From: Candidatus Omnitrophota bacterium
GTDB taxonomy: Bacteria > Omnitrophota > Koll11 > Tantalellales > Tantalellaceae
Direction of reading: 5' to 3'
NCBI GenBank assembly: GCA_015231715.1
Contig: JADGBB010000032.1
Span: forward strand, 1-14,121
DNA length: 14,121 bases
In this document: positions 1-8,377 of the stretch, one piece after another
Layout: each line of letters opens with the position of its first letter
How positions within the stretch are numbered: the stretch's first letter is position 1
Made by a program: the position numbers and the translations under genes
The notes under the pieces: generated by a model
Told to the model about the DNA's origin: nothing
The model's input: the letters and a program-made list of their open reading frames with translations, nothing else
Databases searched by the model: none

Positions 1-1
1 T

Positions 2-3000
2 GGATGGGACAGCACTTTAAAACAGGCAGAAGACGAAGAATTGGTGAAAAAAAACGCGAATGGAATATATGATATTACGAATAAAGGCATATCAAGGATA
101 GAGAATATTCTAGCTGAAAGAAAAAAATTATTATCTAAAGGGGTAGTTATAGCAGGAGGGATTGAGAGAAAACCTGTATCAATCAAAAAAACTGTGCCGA
201 TAACGGAGGAGGTAAAAAAAGTTACCTCGGATATAATCAGAATGGAGTTAATGTTTACTGCGTATCAGGAAATATTGAGCGATTACGGTAAAAAGTTGCG
301 GAAGGAAGTTTCTGAAATAAAAAAAGCATTTGCTATCGATGATCATTCACGCATAGAAGAAGCGAAAAAAGTTGTGGCATTGATGCCTGATCCTCAAAAA
401 ATAATAGCGGATGAAAAAGATCCAGAGAATTGGATAAATTGGTTTGATCTAAAAGACATTATGGTTCTGCATATGCCTCTTGGGTATGGATGCAGAAGAC
501 CCTGTCAGCAGTGCCTTGTAGGTAATGGTATGTTTTTAAGCAGAAATCTTCCCCTGCCGGTTGCTATAAAAGCGATAAAACCCCACAACTTCGGCAATTG
601 GAGCGGTAATGAACTATTTGACTGGTATGATCCATTTTTCGGGACGAGTTTAGACGGGCTGATAGATTATGCCATGAGAAAAGATTCGACAGCTCATTTT
701 ACGATAACTACTGCCGGCTGGCCTAAGTTGGATAAGCGCGCACAAAAAATTGCTGAGAATATAAACGGATTTGAAATAGATCCTATAGTAGAAACAAGCG
801 GATTTAATGTATCGTTTCATCTTGGTCAGCCTTATTATGATATCGTGCGCAAAATATATGAGTACAGCAAAAAAGGCGGATCAATAAGCGATCCTACGGA
901 AGAAGATATAGCTCAAATGGCAGAGCCATATATAGAACATTATGCCAATATACTTGGTACCCTGAGTCCACATCTGAGACATATATATTTTTGCTATACA
1001 AAAAATCCTTCTCTTTATAACTTGGTTTCTACATACGCGTTCAAAAAAGCTCTTGAAAAAGCGGATTGGAATAGTTTCGATCTAAAGATAAATGTAACAA
1101 GGTCTATTGAAGGGGTTGATCCGGATGATACTCGCAATTTTCTCGTATATCAGGATTTGCATGATGCACAGTCAGACGAAGTAATAGGAAGAAGCGTTGA
1201 TTTTCTAAACAGACTTGATCTTGCTGAAAAAGGTGATCCTGCCTGCTTGAAAATCGATGAGAGCCTTATATCTGACAGATCAGCTCCAAAGACTAAATAT
1301 CCTTTAGTTTCAATAACGCACAACGGATATGTCCAAGTTGAAAGCCATATCGATGGCCGAATCCTCGCGAGAACAACCATCAATATTCCCGCAGAATCCG
1401 TACCTTTGACGGAAATCAATAGTAATGATCTAGAAAATGAAAAAGAAATCGCAGCTATTCTGCCGGAATCGACAGCGGGAAACTATTCGATCGAATTGTT
1501 GTCCGAATCTATGGTAGAAGATATTGCAAAAGATAATGTTTCGGTTTCATTTTTTGATTATGCGCTTGAGTGCAATGGAAAAAAACTTTTTAAAGATTTC
1601 TCTTTCCCGGAAGGATCGTTCAGGTTTCTTGCATTTTCAGTAGCCATATTAACGAACGATAGAATACAAGAGATGAATAAGACATTTTATGAATTCGGAA
1701 ATCTTAACAGAAAATTAATTATTACGGCCGATGAAAGAGAAGTGCTAGAAATAGATTTTCGCGCACTAAGGGATAAGCTTCAAGAGATACCGTGCATAGG
1801 AATGTACGAGCCATACGATCTTGATTATGAAACGGAGGCAAAGCGTATGGTTGAAAAGGCTCTGGCAGTAAAAGATAATTACCTGGATGCGGTAGACGCT
1901 TATTTGGACAAATTAAAACCAGATGGCAGGCTAAAGTTGGCTTTTGATAACATGGTTAATTTTCGAAAATTTATGGCAGAATACTTTGATGAACTGGCAT
2001 ACCGATATGCTGAAGTTTGTGCGCCGGATAAAGAAAAAGGTAATGGAGAATTTTTAGATGTTGATCAGCTTGAACTTTTAGATGACCCGCGTGTAAAAGC
2101 TAAAGGATGGACCAGGGAACTCGTTTATGAACTTTTAGAAAAGCTTCGAAAACAACATGATATTTTGAAAAGAACAATTGAAATATATTATCCGGATAAT
2201 AGTGAAACAAGATCCGTAATGGAAAAACTTTTGCAATTTAAAAAAATAGAACTTGTGGCTGAGCCCGAAGGCGGGCTTATGTCTGTTTATTTTCCCGAAG
2301 ATAACGGGAACAATAGAATCAAGATCAACCTGCTGCATTGGTCCACGATAATAGATACAATAGAAACTTGTGAGAATGAATTTCTGCATGAGTATATGCA
2401 CATATTCACGCTCGGAAAAGAATCGGAATTCAAAATGGGTCACGGGGTCTTTGAGATGTCTGATCTTTTGCCGATTGAGCTTTCAGAACCTCTTGTGTAT
2501 TTAGTTCAATATGCAAAACATACCGTTTTATCGAAAGATTGGAGAAATGATATAGACATACCTGTTTCTGATCCTGTAACATTTGATGTAATGTTATATT
2601 CTGAGGAAGCTGAAGTAGTTGCTATGAGATTGGTTGAGAGCTTAAAGCCAGGTTATCTGGAGAAATATCTAAAGTCGTATGAAAGCTCAGAGGGTATAAA
2701 AGAAACAAGCCATCTTATAATGATGGCGCATCTATTGAGCATAGCTGAAGTTATAGGAGATGTACAATATATTAACAAAGGTAACAGTATGGCCGAAAAA
2801 TTTATTGCTGCTCTGCCGAAAGATATAGCCGATGAAATAAGAGAGCTTTTAAAAATTATGACACAAAAGTTCACTAAACAGCATAAAGGAATATCTTTAA
2901 ACGCTCAGTTTATTGAAGCCTACAAAAAAGCATCTGCTGAGACGGAAGAATTGGAAATAAAATCAGTACTTAATTCTGCTTCTGAGGCAGATGCAATTTT

Positions 3001-3589
3001 CAAGGAGGTTTCTCGATCTGAGACATTGGCGGATACAATAAAGATTTCCGCGTCAGAAGCGATGAGAGAGAATGCAAAAGTGATCATTGGAATTGAAACA
3101 GCCGAGTGGATGCCGAATGAACAGAATGCGGATATGCAAGCTCTTATGTGCGAATTAAGGCAGTTAGTTGATAGGCTGAAAAGACGAGGGATTATTAATA
3201 ATATAACTATTGTTTTAGGAAATTCTGAAACATTACTAAGAAATATCGGTGATGAAAATCCTAGCAAGACTGATAAGATAATTCTATTAGGGAGTAAAAA
3301 TACACTGACAAATGACAAATTCCAAACACTCGAAGCATTTAAAGCATGTATTGATCTTAAAAATCTTGGAAGTTTTGACTACATAAGTCTGCTTGAAATT
3401 ATCACTATTGCATTAAATCTGGGACTTAATGAAGAGGACGATAATAAAAATATATCATCACATCGCGGTATGGAAATAATATCTCTAGGTAAGCGTATCG
3501 TTCTCCTAGTCCCCACAGAAAGAATAGATATAAACACACTTCCCAACATTTATGGACGACAAATCAAAGAATTAGCGAAGCAAGCATAA
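2..3589 (+). CDS. Radical SAM / HExxH zincin multi-domain protein (5' end outside window)
   Basis: A very long protein; at least 1195 residues are in the window. The frame is open to the left edge, so the TTG at 41 is not a credible start. Residues below are numbered from that TTG. Residues 1-30 look like the wing and last helix of a winged-helix fold (GIYDITNKGISRI). Cysteines 151, 155 and 158 form C-x3-C-x2-C, the radical SAM 4Fe-4S motif. Strand-like segments follow at 188-197 (SGNELFDWYD), 221-227 (TITTAGW) and 'FNVSFHLGQ', as in a radical SAM barrel. H783-E784-Y-M-H787 is an HExxH zinc-protease motif, with glutamates 855, 856 and 858 as possible third ligands. A C-terminal alpha/beta domain spans about 1011-1182. 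There is no signal peptide in the visible part. Both enzymatic calls rest on motifs alone and the substrate is unknown. The stop codon lies inside a palindromic repeat. I place this architecture with Omnitrophota-type giant proteins, by recollection only. Confidence 0.75.
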   Translation, partial: GWDSTLKQAEDEELVKKNANGIYDITNKGISRIENILAERKKLLSKGVVIAGGIERKPVSIKKTVPITEEVKKVTSDIIRMELMFTAYQEILSDYGKKLRKEVSEIKKAFAIDDHSRIEEAKKVVALMPDPQKIIADEKDPENWINWFDLKDIMVLHMPLGYGCRRPCQQCLVGNGMFLSRNLPLPVAIKAIKPHNFGNWSGNELFDWYDPFFGTSLDGLIDYAMRKDSTAHFTITTAGWPKLDKRAQKIAENINGFEIDPIVETSGFNVSFHLGQPYYDIVRKIYEYSKKGGSISDPTEEDIAQMAEPYIEHYANILGTLSPHLRHIYFCYTKNPSLYNLVSTYAFKKALEKADWNSFDLKINVTRSIEGVDPDDTRNFLVYQDLHDAQSDEVIGRSVDFLNRLDLAEKGDPACLKIDESLISDRSAPKTKYPLVSITHNGYVQVESHIDGRILARTTINIPAESVPLTEINSNDLENEKEIAAILPESTAGNYSIELLSESMVEDIAKDNVSVSFFDYALECNGKKLFKDFSFPEGSFRFLAFSVAILTNDRIQEMNKTFYEFGNLNRKLIITADEREVLEIDFRALRDKLQEIPCIGMYEPYDLDYETEAKRMVEKALAVKDNYLDAVDAYLDKLKPDGRLKLAFDNMVNFRKFMAEYFDELAYRYAEVCAPDKEKGNGEFLDVDQLELLDDPRVKAKGWTRELVYELLEKLRKQHDILKRTIEIYYPDNSETRSVMEKLLQFKKIELVAEPEGGLMSVYFPEDNGNNRIKINLLHWSTIIDTIETCENEFLHEYMHIFTLGKESEFKMGHGVFEMSDLLPIELSEPLVYLVQYAKHTVLSKDWRNDIDIPVSDPVTFDVMLYSEEAEVVAMRLVESLKPGYLEKYLKSYESSEGIKETSHLIMMAHLLSIAEVIGDVQYINKGNSMAEKFIAALPKDIADEIRELLKIMTQKFTKQHKGISLNAQFIEAYKKASAETEELEIKSVLNSASEADAIFKEVSRSETLADTIKISASEAMRENAKVIIGIETAEWMPNEQNADMQALMCELRQLVDRLKRRGIINNITIVLGNSETLLRNIGDENPSKTDKIILLGSKNTLTNDKFQTLEAFKACIDLKNLGSFDYISLLEIITIALNLGLNEEDDNKNISSHRGMEIISLGKRIVLLVPTERIDINTLPNIYGRQIKELAKQA

Positions 3590-3610
3590 ATAAGGACAGG
3601 CACTATTTAT
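3586..3610. repeat. REP-like short palindrome over the stop codon of the radical SAM gene
   Basis: Arms ATAAATA (3586-3592) and TATTTAT (3604-3610) flank AGGACAGGCAC. The core resembles the GGGACAGG core of the larger palindrome at 9246-9289. Such elements are typically dispersed REP-like repeats. The left arm includes the TAA stop at 3587-3589. There is no clear U-tract, so it is not called as a terminator. Confidence 0.45.
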
Positions 3611-3639
3611 TAGAAATAAAAAAGTTATATATATTAATT

Positions 3640-3667
3640 TTGATTCTCTCAAATAGTATGCTATACT
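3640..3667 (+). promoter_or_regulatory. Sigma70-type promoter with extended -10
   Basis: The -35 is TTGATT (3640-3645), followed by a 16-base spacer and the -10 TATACT (3662-3667). The -10 is preceded by TGC, an extended -10. Transcription would start near 3674, leaving a leader of about 100 bases before the ATG at 3777. It shows that the small exported protein is probably transcribed separately from the long upstream gene. Confidence 0.6.
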
Positions 3668-3692
3668 AGAAATGTAGGTGGAAGAGAAAAAG

Positions 3693-3731
3693 AAGGGTTC
3701 AGCTGTATGAACCCTTAAATTTTGAACCCTT
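3693..3731 (+). promoter_or_regulatory. Leader hairpin with a duplicated 3' arm
   Basis: AAGGGTTCA (3693-3701) pairs perfectly with TGAACCCTT (3708-3716) across a 6-base loop. The same TGAACCCTT occurs again at 3723-3731, so the left arm can pair with either copy. It lies in the predicted untranslated leader of the next gene. No run of T follows, so it does not look like a simple intrinsic terminator. A regulatory role is inferred only. Confidence 0.45.
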
Positions 3732-3764
3732 ATTAAAGAAGTTTAAAAAGTGAAAATTGCAAAT

Positions 3765-3769
3765 GAGGA
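3765..3769 (+). promoter_or_regulatory. Ribosome binding site deciding the ATG 3777 start
   Basis: GAGGA lies 7 bases before the ATG at 3777. The GTG at 3750 has no such site, and starting there would add a charged stretch in front of a good signal peptide, so ATG 3777 is preferred. Confidence 0.6.
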
Positions 3770-3776
3770 AATAAAA

Positions 3777-4139
3777 ATGAAGATCCTAAGATACATAATT
3801 ATAATAAGTTTGCTGGCTGCTTATACTGAAATATCGGTATGCAGTGAGGAAATAGCTATGCCGACTTCTTCCGATGCAAAATTTATTTCCAGAATGATAG
3901 AAAAGCAACAGGCTTTAGTTAAAATGGAAAATGATATTAATGATCTTTTACCTAATAAAGCAAAAAAAATTGATATTATGGATACTGCCGACATGAGATA
4001 TTTATCAAGAATGGAGAACAAATTAGGTGACTTAGTACGTGATACATTAAACAATGCAGAGATACAAAAACAATCCTCTTTTTCTCCGATGAGTGTTCAC
4101 AACTTACTTCCGGAAAATAAAATCAAAAAAGACAAATAA
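3777..4139 (+). CDS. Small exported protein with a duplicated motif, function unknown
   Basis: 120 residues. The N-terminus (MKILRYIIIISLLAAYTEIS) is a short charged stretch followed by a hydrophobic core, a Sec-type signal peptide. The cysteine at 22 is preceded by valine, so this is not a good lipobox and the product is probably periplasmic or secreted rather than a lipoprotein. The mature part is hydrophilic and helical and contains an internal repeat 39 residues apart. Residues 33-48 (DAKFISRMIEKQQALV) align with 72-87 (DMRYLSRMENKLGDLV), sharing D-x-[KR]-[FY]-[IL]-S-R-M-x-x-K-x-x-x-L-V. Short LLP motifs occur at 57-59 and 110-112. I recognise no family. It has its own promoter and converges on the next gene, with 12 bases between the stops. 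Confidence 0.7.
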   Translation: MKILRYIIIISLLAAYTEISVCSEEIAMPTSSDAKFISRMIEKQQALVKMENDINDLLPNKAKKIDIMDTADMRYLSRMENKLGDLVRDTLNNAEIQKQSSFSPMSVHNLLPENKIKKDK

Positions 4140-4151
4140 AGTTTAACGATA

Positions 4152-4628
4152 TCAGAGGAAGTTTTTATTTTCCTGAATTCCGTTAGTGGCAATTTCAGAT
4201 AGTTTCTTTATGTTAGTGAGTGAAGTTTCGATATTTTTAGCTACTGAATCATTCGGACTTTCTTTAAGGGCCTGATTGAGGTACAAAATATCGTAAGAAC
4301 ATTGATTTTTTATAAAAGAAAGCCACTCATTAAGAATGGAAATGGATTCTTCAGTAACTGTTTCAGCGGAGAGTGAAATTTTAAATATACGAAAATAAGC
4401 TTCTATAGTAACCAATGCAGAAGTGTTTAATTCAAAAATTCGTTCTAAGGTTCGTACATCATTACCTCGCGAGGCTTTAATTGCTTCGGGTAGAACATCT
4501 CCTTGAGCACCTATTTGTGTGCGGAGATCAAAAAGAGATTCGACATGTTGAAAAGATTGAGAGTAGGCCGCCATGGGTAAGGCTAGAAAAGATAAACATA
4601 AAATTAAAAGCGCAATTTTTTTGATCAT
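4152..4628 (-). CDS. Small exported helical protein, function unknown
   Basis: 158 residues from the ATG at 4626-4628. The signal peptide is clear: MIKKIALLILCLSFLALP, then AAYS-Q, with a likely cleavage after residue 23 (A at -3, S at -1). The mature part is predicted to be mostly helical and acidic. It has no recognisable catalytic motif and one cysteine. A longer reading from 4736 is possible in frame but would begin upstream of the promoter at 4659-4686, so the shorter start is chosen. The Shine-Dalgarno site is weak. The neighbour across the shared 3' end is also a small exported protein, but I see no sequence similarity between them. Confidence 0.7.
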   Translation of the reverse strand: MIKKIALLILCLSFLALPMAAYSQSFQHVESLFDLRTQIGAQGDVLPEAIKASRGNDVRTLERIFELNTSALVTIEAYFRIFKISLSAETVTEESISILNEWLSFIKNQCSYDILYLNQALKESPNDSVAKNIETSLTNIKKLSEIATNGIQENKNFL

Positions 4629-4658
4629 ATAATTATTAAACACAATAATGTAATTCAA

Positions 4659-4686
4659 ATTATAACACACTTTTTGAAATTGACAA
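4659..4686 (-). promoter_or_regulatory. Sigma70-type promoter for the small exported protein
   Basis: Read on the minus strand, the -35 is TTGTCA (4681-4686), followed by a 16-base spacer and TATAAT (4659-4664). The -10 is preceded by TGT, an extended -10. The start of transcription would fall near 4651, about 23 bases before the ATG at 4628. It sits just after the end of the nitroreductase remnant. Confidence 0.7.
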
Positions 4687-4704
4687 ATAAAAGTTAAAAA
4701 TAAT

Positions 4705-4989
4705 TTAATAAGTATTATATTCTTTAGAATATCCAACCGGCTGGGACAATATTATATGTTGAGCAGCAGTCAGACCTAGCGTTTTAGACAAATTTTCTTT
4801 ATCTACCCAGCCGAGAACAACAGTAGACAAACCTTCTGCCGCACAGAAGAGATAAACATTTTGGCTAATATAACCGGTATCAACCGCTGAATAAAAAAAA
4901 TTTAAATTTTCATCCATATTCATTTTTGAATAATCAGCCACAAAAATAAGACCGACAGGCGCTATGCCTGTAAAATCTTGAGTGCCTAC
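4705..4989 (-). pseudogene. Nitroreductase (SagB/ThcOx-like) C-terminal remnant
   Basis: Only the last third of a flavin-dependent nitroreductase-fold protein is present. The frame reads VGTQDFTGIAPVGLIFVADY, then DTGYISQNVYLFCAAEG, STVVLGWVD and a final QPVGYSK. This order is characteristic of small nitroreductases of the SagB/ThcOx type. The first GTG inside it (4939-4941) splits the conserved strand GLIFVADY, so it is not a real start. Homology begins abruptly near 4984-4989, exactly where the gcvT homology stops. The N-terminal half, including the usual FMN-binding arginine/serine region, is absent. It is out of frame with gcvT and has no promoter of its own, so it is probably non-functional. 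A real intact gene disrupted by an assembly join is the alternative. Confidence 0.75.
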
Positions 4990-5714
4990 CTGATCTCGTG
5001 GCCGTAAAGTGAATAACCTTTTTCTAAACGCAGGGAGTCTCTTGCGCCTAGGCCTGCGGGCTTAATGTCGCCTGAGGCTAAAATGCCGTTCCATATTCTG
5101 GCTGCTTGTTTGGCATCAAAGAATAATTCATATCCTTTTTCGCCTGTATATCCTGTTCTGCTTACCAATATATCTATGGCTTCCCATTTCATTGAACAGA
5201 AATTAAATCGTTTTAATTCGAGTGCTACTTCATTATTAAAAAACTCATCTAAAATATCAGCGGATCTAGGCCCCTGCACATCAAGTTTGGCGATGTTATC
5301 TGAAATATCCGTAAAATTAGTTTCGTCGCTTAGATGCGATTTTATCCATGCTTTGTCTTTATCTCTTGTGCCCGCATTAACAACTATCATGAACTCATCT
5401 TTTTTCTTTTTGAAAACTATCATATCGTCGATGATACCGCCATTATTATTAAGCAAAAAACCGTATCTGGCTTTTTCGGTTTCAAGAGAGGCGATATTGC
5501 AGGTTAAAAGTTTTTCAAGATCACTTTCGGCTTTTTCTCCTTTAATAATGAATTCACCCATATGACAAATATCAAAAATAGTACACACTTTACGAGTATA
5601 CAAATGTTCTTCAATGATCCCGGTATATAATACAGGCATTTCCCATCCGGCGAACGGAACCATCCGTCCTCCAAGATCAAGATGTGTTTTATAAAGCGGA
5701 GTTTGTTTAGACAT
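4986..5714 (-). pseudogene. gcvT: Truncated aminomethyltransferase (glycine cleavage T-protein)
   Basis: The N-terminal 242 residues are a clear T-protein, which transfers the aminomethyl group from lipoylated H-protein to tetrahydrofolate. Recognisable family blocks are TPLYKTHLDLGGRMVPFAGW near the start, GGIIDDMIV (folate-site region), VVNAGTRDKDKAW, LDVQGPRSA, SRTGYTGEKGYEL and GLGARDSLRLEKG. The protein stops right after LYGHEI, where homologues continue with about 120 more residues forming the C-terminal barrel. The stop codon is created by the junction with the nitroreductase remnant. The start is the ATG at 5712-5714, matching the family N-terminus. No Shine-Dalgarno site is seen, because the promoter places transcription start on the ATG itself. 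All visible key residues are intact, so the break is either recent or an assembly join. Confidence 0.85.
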
Positions 5715-5720
5715 GCAAAG

Positions 5721-5749
5721 ATTATAATAGTTCAGCATACTTGGGTCAA
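5721..5749 (-). promoter_or_regulatory. Strong sigma70-type promoter of gcvT, apparently leaderless
   Basis: On the minus strand, TTGACC (5744-5749), a 17-base spacer and TATAAT (5721-5726). The A of the ATG at 5714 is the seventh base after the -10, which is the expected transcription start, so the mRNA would have no 5' leader. The alternative ATG at 5738 lies inside the spacer and is excluded. Confidence 0.7.
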
Positions 5750-5764
5750 GTATTATTAAGGGTC

Positions 5765-5806
5765 GTGTTTCTACACATTTAAACGTTTGTAAATGTGCAG
5801 GAACAC
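5765..5806. repeat. Long imperfect inverted repeat between GH65 gene and gcvT promoter
   Basis: Arms of 17 bases (5765-5781 and 5790-5806) pair with one mismatch and one G-U, around an 8-base loop. It lies 29 bases past the GH65 stop and 15 bases before the gcvT -35. There is no T-run on the minus side, so it is a poor intrinsic terminator. The centre AAACGTTT is itself a palindrome with a central CG, as in operators of LacI-family repressors. Operator, mRNA 3'-end structure and dispersed repeat are all possible. Confidence 0.45.
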
Positions 5807-5834
5807 TCCTTTGGTGAAACGGTTAATTAATGTA

Positions 5835-8171
5835 TTAGTAATAAAATTTCTTTGTGATCTCGCTTATTCCTCTGAGATAAGTAAAAGTTTTATTGCTGTC
5901 TATAGTTTGAATATTATTGAATATTTTAATTGTTGTAGGTTCTTTGTCTTTACTGTTAATCCTTAATTTTACAATGTCGTTAGAAATCTCAAATTTAATG
6001 TTTTTACCTTTCCAGCAAAATGTGAATATAAGGTTTTCCCATGTTCTCGGCATGCACGGGTTTATTGTCAGCATGCCTTCATTTATGCTGAACCCGCCAA
6101 ATCCGAATATTAGGGCCTGATATGTTCCTCCTAAACATGCAGCGTGCATGCCTCCATTAGTATTACCGTAAAGATTGCTGATATCGGTTCGAAGTGAAAC
6201 ATTGAACAAGTGATATGACCTGTATAAGTCCCCTGCCTTTGAGGCCATCACAGAAGCTGTTGATGCGCTTAGCGAAGATTTATGTGAAGTTCTAGGCATG
6301 TAATAATCATAGTTCGGCTTTGTATACTTCTCCTGCGGGAAATATTCCGGCAATAAATAAAGCATCAATAGTACATCGCATTGTTTAATGAATTGGGTTT
6401 TTTCCATGTGAACAGAACCCATATGCTGAGGGAGTATCGGCATGCCGTTCTCATCCATGTTTTCAAATACAGCGTTCCTTAATTTAAAATATCCGTCATG
6501 CTGCTCAATAACTCCCTCTTTTGTGATATGCGGCATTTTTATTAAGTCAGATTTGATCTTTAAACTTTTCATTTCATCTTCTTGAAACGATATTTTTTTG
6601 GCTATTTTTTTTAAAATTGCAGGTGAATTTTTCTTTAGGTCCAAATACAGTTCATGTGCTTTTTGCATATTCCATTTACATATCTGATTGGTAAAAGCAC
6701 TATTGTCAACCCCTATATGAAATTCATCCGGACCTATGACATTCTTTATTTCATAAACCTTTTTTTTCTTATTAAATTCAAGTCGGCTGGAAACGAATCT
6801 GGCAGTTTCAAACATCAGCTCATATCCGTATTTTTCCATGAACTCATTATCACCTGTAGCTGTATAATAAAGCATCGTGGCATAAGCTATGTCCGGGGTT
6901 ATATGTTGTTCCAGTTCATTAGTAAATATTTCTACTATTCTGCCGTTAATATCTTTTTCCCATGGCGGCGTTTCATCAAACCCAGTATTAGCTGATTCCC
7001 ACGGGAACATCGCGCCATCATATCCGTTATATTTTGCAATTTCTCGGGCGTCTTCTAATCTGTTATACCTGTATAAAAGTATATTTTTAGCTGAGTCTGG
7101 ATCATTAAAAAGATAATACGGCAAAAGGTATATCTCCGCATCCCAAAAAACATGCCCTTTACATCCTTCACCCGACAAAGTCCTAGCGCCGATGCTTGAA
7201 AAACCGTTATCAAAAGTGCCGCATATTATCATGTGATAAATATTAAATCTCATTAAGTTCTGAAGATTAGCTGTGCCCTTAATAAGGATATCCCGCTTTG
7301 CCCATATTTTTGCCCAAGCGCTGATATGCCTGTCTGTTATATCATTTATAGGGGACTTAAAAATACTGTAGAATTTTTTGAAAGTTTCTTCTTTGATCTT
7401 TGCTTCGTTTTCTTTTTTTTCAAAACGTTTAAGATAAAATATTTTTGTGAATTTTATCGGCTTACCTTTTTTTAACTTTATTTTAAAATTATTTTCTTTG
7501 GCAAATATTTTTTTTCCTTCAAGCTCATAGTAGAGCCCGCTCCAATATACAGCTTTACTTTCTTTAGCGATCGTTTCAGCAAGCAGATATTCTGCATTCT
7601 TTTTTATCCCTTGTTCTTTAACGGTGAAATGTTTTTTATCATTTTCTGATATTGAGCCTCGGTTAAAAACAGACGTACTGATCTCAGTTTGAACGTCTAT
7701 TGTGCAGTCTGCGTCCTTCGAAGTAAGCATTATCTGCATCACTCCGATATTTTTATCCGCCATAGAAACATACCGCAAAGACTGATAGCTAAAAATATTC
7801 CCGTCTTTACTGCTTTTAAATTTAGATTTCCTGACTAAAACACCTTTTTTCATATTGAGCGCTCTTTTATGTGAAATAATTTCCATAGTTGACGCGCCGA
7901 TCTTTTCATCTTGAACAGAAAGATTAAAAATAAAAGGATTCGGGAAATTAACCATTTCAGATACTTGTCCCGCCAGTTTGTCATATACCCCGGCTATATA
8001 TGTTCCGGGAGCACTTCCTTTAGGCATTTCCTCTAAAACACCTCTCGATCCTATATATCCATTACCAAGCGAAAAGTGAGTTTCGTTGATCCCCTGCATC
8101 TGTTCTTCAAACTCAGACTGCTTTATCAACCAAAGCTCATCTTCCGCATACTTCCGATATATTTTTTCCAT
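5835..8171 (-). CDS. Glycoside hydrolase family 65 disaccharide phosphorylase
   Basis: 778 residues, the usual length for GH65 inverting phosphorylases (maltose, trehalose, kojibiose and similar). They cleave an alpha-glucosyl disaccharide with phosphate to beta-glucose 1-phosphate plus a sugar. Residues 1-260 form the N-terminal sandwich, with ETHFSLGNGYIGSRG typical of the family. The helical barrel carries GHVFWDAE (W343, D344), FPWESANTG and EQHITPDIAYA. GPDEFH contains E483, the expected general acid. TSHKSSLS (H630) matches the phosphate-binding loop, and the C-terminal sandwich is present. There is no signal peptide, so the enzyme is cytoplasmic. The start ATG at 8169-8171 has AGGGGG just upstream. 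No beta-phosphoglucomutase or sugar transporter lies beside it. Substrate specificity cannot be decided from these motifs. Confidence 0.9.
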   Translation of the reverse strand: MEKIYRKYAEDELWLIKQSEFEEQMQGINETHFSLGNGYIGSRGVLEEMPKGSAPGTYIAGVYDKLAGQVSEMVNFPNPFIFNLSVQDEKIGASTMEIISHKRALNMKKGVLVRKSKFKSSKDGNIFSYQSLRYVSMADKNIGVMQIMLTSKDADCTIDVQTEISTSVFNRGSISENDKKHFTVKEQGIKKNAEYLLAETIAKESKAVYWSGLYYELEGKKIFAKENNFKIKLKKGKPIKFTKIFYLKRFEKKENEAKIKEETFKKFYSIFKSPINDITDRHISAWAKIWAKRDILIKGTANLQNLMRFNIYHMIICGTFDNGFSSIGARTLSGEGCKGHVFWDAEIYLLPYYLFNDPDSAKNILLYRYNRLEDAREIAKYNGYDGAMFPWESANTGFDETPPWEKDINGRIVEIFTNELEQHITPDIAYATMLYYTATGDNEFMEKYGYELMFETARFVSSRLEFNKKKKVYEIKNVIGPDEFHIGVDNSAFTNQICKWNMQKAHELYLDLKKNSPAILKKIAKKISFQEDEMKSLKIKSDLIKMPHITKEGVIEQHDGYFKLRNAVFENMDENGMPILPQHMGSVHMEKTQFIKQCDVLLMLYLLPEYFPQEKYTKPNYDYYMPRTSHKSSLSASTASVMASKAGDLYRSYHLFNVSLRTDISNLYGNTNGGMHAACLGGTYQALIFGFGGFSINEGMLTINPCMPRTWENLIFTFCWKGKNIKFEISNDIVKLRINSKDKEPTTIKIFNNIQTIDSNKTFTYLRGISEITKKFYY

Positions 8172-8205
8172 CTAGCCCCCTATTATTATCCCATATCCCC
8201 ACCGT

Positions 8206-8330
8206 CGTCATTCTGAGCCAAAGGCGAAGAATCTCAGCCCAACTCCGTCATTCTGAGGCCCTGCAAGGGCCGAAGAATCTCAGCCCTGCGGTACTGTGAT
8301 CCTTCGTCGCTTCGCTCCTCAGGATGACGA
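8206..8330. repeat. Cluster of three dispersed-repeat units in the 206-base gap
   Basis: Unit A (8206-8240) and unit B (8246-8286) both begin CGTCATTCTGAG and end GAAGAATCTCAGCCC. Unit B has an internal hairpin, GGCCCT-GCA-AGGGCC. Unit C (8298-8330) is the inverted relative, GATCCTTCG to CCTCAGGATGACGA. Each unit is imperfectly self-complementary. This resembles a dispersed palindromic repeat common in many bacterial genomes. It fills most of the gap between lipA and the GH65 gene. I saw no convincing promoter for the GH65 gene in what remains. Confidence 0.75.
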
Positions 8331-8377
8331 TAGCCAAGACGACGTTAACCTTTCTCTCAAATATACCACATGGATAT